A stretch of DNA of 64,000 nt. It comes from Adiantum capillus-veneris (taxonomy: Eukaryota; Streptophyta; Polypodiopsida; Polypodiales; Pteridaceae). Within the stretch, counting starts at the first letter, position 1. Each line of letters starts with the position of its first letter. This document shows, in pieces, positions 58,671 to 64,000 of this stretch. The DNA lies in the NCBI GenBank assembly GCA_014529385.2, contig CM043963.1, positions 95,618,412 to 95,682,411 of the forward strand. The letters run 5' to 3'. The notes under the pieces were generated by a model. The model was not told where the DNA came from, did not search any database, and was given only the letters and a program-made list of their open reading frames with translations. The position numbers and the translations under genes were made by a program.

Positions 58671-59441
58671 ATTGTAAAAGGTTTGCCCAAATTCAAGGTG
58701 GATGGTATGCATAAAGTGTGTGCAGCATGCCAGTTTGGAAAACAGTCAAAGGGCTCATTTCCACATGAGCGCAATGTATGTAAAAAGCCACTTGAGGTGG
58801 TGCACACAGATTTTTGGGGTCCAACCGATACTGCAAGTATACATGGTTGCGGGTATTATGTCTCTTTCATTGATGACCATACAAGGAAAGTATGGGTCTA
58901 CTTCATGCGTAACAAAAGTGAAGTGTTTGGTCACTTTCAAGACTTCAAAGTCATGATTGAGAAGGTGACAGATATGCAAATCAAGACATTGAGGTCAGAT
59001 GGAGGGGGAGAGTACTTCTTCAATGATTTTTCAGATTTTCTGCGAATGCATGGTATACGCAGGCAGTTTACATGCAGATATACTCCACAACAGAATGGGG
59101 TTGCAGAAAGGAAAAACAGGCACATTGCAGAGGTTGCACGTGCATTGATGAATGAGAAGAACATGCCTCATCATTTCTGGGCTGAAGCCGTAAATACAGT
59201 TGTGTACATTATGAATAGGACACCTACAGCTGCGGTGCATGATGTAACACCTGAGGAAAAGTTTACAGGTACAAAGCCTGATTTGGCACACTTGAAAGTG
59301 TTTGGCTGCATAGCTTACGTGCATGTACCAGATGAGTTGCGTAGGAAATTGGATCCTAAAGCAGAGAAATGTATTCTTGTGGGATATTCCCTTGAACAAA
59401 AGGGGTACAGGTGCTACAATCCTACTACACGAGAATTATGA
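58671..59441 (+). pseudogene. Integrase core, element D
   Basis: Same frame. The CC pair is in CAACQFGKQ. The core D,D-35-E is complete: VHTDFWGP, LRSDGGGEY and NGVAERKNRH. It is followed by a GCIAYVHVPDELRRKLDPKA-type copia connector. It is stopped by TGA at 59439, from CGA if C-to-T. The enzyme would insert the cDNA. Confidence 0.88.
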
Positions 59442-61529
59442 GTGAGCAAAGATGTAGTCTCTGATGAGATGAGCAGCTGGTACAGTAATGCACATGGCAC
59501 TATTGGGGCTGATGTAAAAGATGATGTGGTTGTACAAAATGTGAGGCCACAGTCATAGGTTTTGAGTGGACCACAAGAGTCCTCTTCTCGTGGCTCTGTT
59601 GAGAAACCATGGAATGGTAGACTACGTACGCAGGTTACTCCACCAACAGGTACAGGGAATGTATCACGAAAAGGAAAGGAAAAGGTTGATGAACCTCTTT
59701 TTATGGCTTATGCATCATCAGGTTTTTCACATGTAGACATGGATTCAGATGGTTCTGAACAAAGTCTTGATGAGGAATTTGGAATTCTGACTATCAGGAC
59801 ACCTGGTGTAAGGAAAGTACAAGAAGATGCTAGAGGGAAAAGGAGTGATCCAGGACCACGCAGATCTAATAGAGTCAGAAATCCAGTTCAGAAATTGACT
59901 TATGATGGGTATCTAGCGCATCACCAAGCCTACATGGCTAAGGTGATACATGATGTGGAGCCCACATGTTTTGAGGATGCAGTTGGAAATGTGCATTGGG
60001 ATGATGCAATGAATGAAGAGATGGCTGCATTGGAAGCAAACGACACATGGGAGTTGGTGCCATTGCCAAGTGGCAAGAAAGTTATTGGCTATAAATGGGT
60101 GTATAAAACCAAGCATAAGGTTGATGGTAACATTGAGCGTCAGAAGGCAAGGCTGGTCGCAAAGGGTTATGCACAGACGTATGGCAATATAGACTATGAG
60201 GAGACCTTTGCTCCAGTGGCAAAGATGATGACTGTGAGAGCTGTCATAGCAGTGGCTGCATCTAGAGGATGGATTATGCATCAAATGGATGTAAAGAATT
60301 CCTTCTTGAATGGTGAGTTGCAAGAGAAAGTGTATATGGATCAGCCACCTGGTTATGTCGATCCAGGTTACCCAGATTATGTATGCAGACTTCTCAAAGC
60401 TTTGTATGGTTTGAAGCAGGGCTCTAGAGCATGGTATGACAGGATTGCCAAGTATCTTGTCAGTATTGGTTTTAGGAGAGCTCATGCTGATCATTCACTC
60501 TATGTACGTGAGAGTGATGTGGGGATTGTGGTCATTACCATATATGTAGATGACCTTATTATTGTTGGTGACAATGCTATGGAGATTGACCATGTGAAGG
60601 GTCTTCTCAAACAGGAGTTTGAAATGAAAGATTTAGGCGAGTTGCGCTACTTTCTTGGCATTGAGGTGATCAGGACTCCAGAGGGTGTATGGCTATCACA
60701 GAGACAGTATGCTTTGGACATGTTGTCAAAGTATGGTATGGCTGATTGTAAGACAATTTCTATTCCCTTGGATGTGAATGCAAAGCTGAGTGCAGAGAAG
60801 GGTGATGTTGTTAAGGATGTCAACATGTACAGGAAGATTGTGGGTAGTCTAATCTACTTGACTATCACGAGGCCAGACTTGAGCTACACAGTAGGCTTGG
60901 AGAGTCAGTTCATGCAGCTTCCGAGGAAGCCACATTTGGATGGAGTACGACGCACACTTAGGTATGTGCAAGGTACTCTTGACTACGCATTGTTCTATGC
61001 AGCAGATGCACCATTAGCATTGTATGGGTATACAGATGCAGATTGGGCAGGTAGCATTGTTGATAGGAGATCTACGAGTGGCTTCATGTTCTCTTTTGGG
61101 AGTGCTGCTGTTACTTGGAGCAGCAAAAAGCAGCCTACGGTTGCTTTATCGAGCACAGAGACCGAGTACAGAGGTGCAGCAGTTGCGGCGTGCGAGGTAG
61201 CTTGGCTATGCACATTACTTGAGGACTTGGGAGTGCAGGTGGAGCAGCAGATTTTCATCCATTGTGACAACCTTAGCAGCATGCAGTTGGCTCGGAACCC
61301 AGTGTTCCATGCTAGGACCAAACACATAGAGGTCCATTACCACTACGTTCGAGAGCGAGTGTTGGCGGGCGACATTGCCTTGGTCTACGTCAGCACAGAG
61401 GAGCAGATAGCGGATATCTTTACCAAGGCCCTCGGAGCTGAGAAGCTTCAATGTTTCTGGACTATGCTTGGACTCTGCGACATGCAGAGCTCGAGGGGGA
61501 GTGTTGAGATGTCGAGCTCTACACCTTGA
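59442..61529 (+). pseudogene. RT-RNase H, element D
   Basis: Same frame after one further TAG (59556). RT shows WELVPLPSGKKVIGYKWVYK, the first catalytic D in QMDVKNSFLNG, ALYGLKQGSRAWY and the YVDD box (YVDDLIIVGD). RNase H shows YTDADWAGS, SSTETEY and HCDNLSSMQLARNP. The frame ends in the first bases of the 3' LTR. The 655 codons from 59562 are uninterrupted, so this half is still intact. Confidence 0.9.
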
Positions 61530-61823
61530 GCTAGCATCCACTACGGGTCTTGGCCGCTTACGGCATTTACTCACAGGCGTGTTAGGTGACCGACACGGAG
61601 GATCTCTGCCAGTGATTCTACAGCTGGACTACACTTATAGTGCCAGCCTAGTAAGCTTCTAGTGAGTTCACACTTAGTGACCGCATGTACATATGTGCTA
61701 CTTTTCAGCTTTAGCACTTAGTCATTTTGTACTCTCTTTTCTGTGAAGAAGAAGAAGAAGCTTTCCATCTCTGTGTGCTTTGTGCTTGTCTTGTGTAGCT
61801 CTCTTGCATCCTCATTCTTTACA
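61502..61823 (+). repeat. Element D 3' LTR
   Basis: 322 bp, seven substitutions relative to 56536-56857. It is followed by the CAGCT duplication. Confidence 0.95.
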
Positions 61824-61828
61824 CAGCT

Positions 61829-62551
61829 TACAACCCTTAAGGCAATGGAAAGAGTGAAAGAAGGCATCCTCCTATCATCAAAGCTTTGGCCAAGGCTTGT
61901 GAAGGAAGAGTTGGTGAGTGGCCAAAACTGTTACCATATGCTTTATGGGTTGATCGTACAACACATAGCTCAGTAACTGGATACATGCCTGCGGAGCTAA
62001 TGTATGGTAAAAATCCAGTGATGCCAATTGAAGATACAATTCCCACATGGAATGTGCTACCTTGGCAAGAGGGGCTTAGAGGGGAAGGTCTCCTTGCATT
62101 GCACATAAGGCAACTAGAGAGAATACCTGGAGACATTGAGGTTGCAAAAGAACGACTCAAAAATGCAATGATTAAAAATAAGGACTACTTTGATAAGCGA
62201 CATCGGCTCAGGAGCAAAGAAATTGACAAAGGTGACTTGGTTTTAGTATATGATAGTAGCCTTGATAATCAGCACACAGTCATGTGTAAGTTTTCAAAAA
62301 GATGGTTTGGACCGTATGTTGTAAAGCATGTGCATGAGAATGTTACTTACAGCTTGTCTGAACTAGATGCTATAGAAGTAAAGATTCCCATCGCAGGAAA
62401 AAGGATCAAAATGTTTAAGAGAAGAGGAGACAAAGATCCAGAAGATATTGACGAGAAGGAAGAACAAAACACAAGTGAAGATCAAAGTGAAGAAGAAGCT
62501 TTGGAATCATCCAGTGAAGAAAAAATCAAGGAAGATGTACAAGAGGACTGA
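61829..62551 (+). pseudogene. Integrase, 3' part, element C
   Basis: Resumes after D with AYNPQGNGK, then a one-base shift into SERRHPP, which carries the core E. Then come the catalytic-core end (LPYALWVDRTTHSSVTGY, AELMYGKNPVMPI), a GPY/F-like module (RWFGPYVVKHV) and an acidic tail (EKEEQNTSEDQSEEEALE). No chromodomain is seen. From 61886 the frame is open to the stop at 62549. Confidence 0.8.
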
Positions 62552-62595
62552 TCTTACAAAGAGAGAATGTGGCACATACCGGAGGATGTGCAGGT

Positions 62596-62609
62596 TTAGA
62601 GGGGGTGGA
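62596..62609 (+). other. Polypurine tract, element C
   Basis: TTAGAGGGGGTGGA immediately before the LTR; it is conserved in element A and at 13840. Confidence 0.7.
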
Positions 62610-64000
62610 TGTCGTGCTGTGACACATACATAGTGGGAACGCATGCTACAAGAACTATCTTGTAACTTTTTAGATACATAATTATATTTTCTATAATGTA
62701 CATATACATATCTAAGTATAATAATAATCTTTTTATCTCATCCTATTATTTATCTCAAGGGTAACGTATTCTTACTTTACCGTCAAAAAGTACTATGGGA
62801 AAACGTCAATAGCTCCGCGTCTTTAACTTGGGACAAAAAGCATTGATTCTTTCTTTCTACCATCTCATTATTATCTCACACCCTAGCTAGATCCTATATC
62901 TAGGGTAACTTTCAATATATATATATATATATATATTCTATGTATTTTTCCTATTTTTCTTATATTTCTTTTTAAATAGCTACTAGGAGGGAATCAAATC
63001 CTAGTGGGACACTAGGTGGTATGATTCAAAGATACACTTATTTTAATGCATTATTGCAAGCATGATTACAAAACTTTGTCAAGGAGCAATGTCATGCTTT
63101 CATATGGCATGAGGTATCCATTGGAATCAAATGAAAGTCTAGGCTCACAAGAAGACTTTTGCTTCCAAAACTCTACCCTATTTTGATGATTTTTTACACA
63201 AGGTTCCAATACGAATTGGAAAAGTATATTAAATGGCAGTTGTAGTTAATGAGCTGAATTTTTTGCCCATATTTGTACTTTTTTATTTGGAGCCACAGTT
63301 GAGGAGATATGATCAAAATACTGGACCCAGTTTGCCCACATCATGCAGGGACAACTTATTTCCAACTTTTCCAGTTTCTATTTACACTGGCTCTTCTCTT
63401 CTTGTGTAAACCCTTGGGGGTTCCCCTCACCTATAAAAGGGGACCTCTTCTTCCTTGAAAACCATTGAAGCATTCAAGCCATTCAAGCCATTGATGAGAG
63501 GAATTCATGAGGGAGTGAGTAGTAATGCTTAATTGTACTTAGCCATTAACATAAGCCTAAGCCTACACTTTCTTCTAGAGGAAGACTAGCCATTCTTGTA
63601 AGTTATTCTTGGAAGATCAACTCTAATCAAAGAAGGTCTTGGATTTGGTGTATCAATTAAAGTTGAATTCTCTCCTCTTCTTCTCTCTCCATCAAAAATG
63701 GTGCCAAAGGGTTTGACAAGTAAGATGTGTTCTACATTGATACTTTGTTGATTTCTTGTTGTTTTCTTTTTCATCTCTAATCCAACACATATATACCTAA
63801 TCTCATCTCCTTAACCAAACCTAGCTCTCTCACTCTTAGAAATTCATTCTCTCTACAAATTCTAGATTCTCCTTGCTACAGTTACATCTCTCTCTGCAGT
63901 ATCCTTATTGCCCTTATTGCCTACGAGCAAGAAAAGGGCTTGGGAGGGAAACTTCTCATCTCTTCACTTCTCTCATATCTACATTTCTGACATACTATCC
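62610..64000 (+). repeat. Element C 3' LTR (runs off window)
   Basis: TGTCGTGCTGTGACAC start. It aligns with 36429-36669, 38366-38494 and 49744-50701. TATAAAAG is at 63432. The window ends a few bases before the position where the 5' LTR copy has the type II small ORF, so whether this LTR also carries it cannot be seen. Confidence 0.9.

Larger units (their letters stand above)
56536..61823 (+). mobile_element. Element D, complete Ty1/copia retrotransposon
   Basis: 5288 bp, LTRs of 322 bp each (7 differences, about 2.2%). It has an initiator-Met primer site, one gag-pol frame in the order gag-protease-integrase-RT-RNase H, a purine tract GAGGGGGA and a perfect 5-bp duplication CAGCT (56531-56535, 61824-61828). 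Four in-frame stops prevent full translation. It is inserted in the integrase core of C. Confidence 0.95.
36429..64000 (+). mobile_element. Element C, nested Ty3/gypsy retrotransposon (3' end off window)
   Basis: 5' LTR 36429-51315 (interrupted twice), primer site 51322, gag-protease-RT-RNase H-integrase 51369-62551 (interrupted by D), a polypurine stretch AGAGGGGGTGGA, and a 3' LTR from 62610. The order protease-RT-RNase H-integrase makes it Ty3/gypsy. Several frameshifts and stops show it is dead. It hosts three later insertions (S, B, D). Element A is another member of the family. Confidence 0.9.

Noticed and set aside
57171..61529. Stop-codon reassignment, readthrough or RNA editing in D
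   Set aside because: Four scattered stops of two kinds in an old, methylation-prone element; mutation is simpler, and editing of that kind is known from organelles.

Overview
This window looks like repeat-rich nuclear DNA of a land plant. Nearly all of it is transposable elements stacked inside one another. I recognise no intact host gene, rRNA, tRNA or CRISPR array. The plant call rests on three things: Ty1/copia elements primed by initiator tRNA-Met (TGGTATCAGA), a Ty3/gypsy element with the Tat-type double RNase H, and a GT-AG intron in a coding relic. Long (GA)n, (CA)n and (TA)n tracts and the unfamiliar Ty3 lineages hint at a non-flowering vascular plant, but that is a weak inference.

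Layout. 1-5014 plus 13088-13877: element A, a reverse-strand Ty3/gypsy relic with an internally deleted pol. It is invaded by an 874-bp solo LTR (K, 2609-3482). Its LTR is split by an 8.07-kb DNA-transposon-like insertion (5015-13087) with an 11-bp target duplication, similar inverted ends and a SWIM-finger-like coding relic. 13878-18250: microsatellites, a decayed intron-containing transposase-like gene and a convergent relic. 18250-18929: a reverse copia LTR with its primer site (G). About 19990-30248: H, a reverse Ty3-like element. Its leader is a ~285-bp tandem repeat carrying a 22-bp palindrome. E (21917-27809), a gag-protease-only LTR element, sits inside it. 30249-36428: repeats and no recognisable gene.

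36429 to the right edge: element C, a decayed Ty3/gypsy element whose right LTR runs off the window. Its left LTR holds a 1.7-kb insertion (S, probably a solo LTR) and the near-pristine Tat-like element B (38495-49743). Its integrase is split by a complete Ty1/copia element D (56536-61823). By LTR divergence counted by eye, B is youngest (about 2 substitutions in 2.65 kb), then D (7 in 322), E (about 3-4%) and C (about 4%).

The most notable feature is a family of small ORFs of exactly 70 codons (type I) or 72 codons (type II). They lie between the LTR promoter and gag in elements A, B, C and E. Types I and II are paralogous and keep a signature of K-[IL]-x-FQ, a glycine, ILP-[LM]-I-x-Y and S-[FL]-DV. 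B carries I then II, C carries II then I with a 4-nt ATGA stop/start overlap, E carries II only, and A has intact I plus broken II. I know of no described retrotransposon protein like this. The shared lengths and roughly 50-59% identity between different elements suggest a selected accessory or leader protein module.
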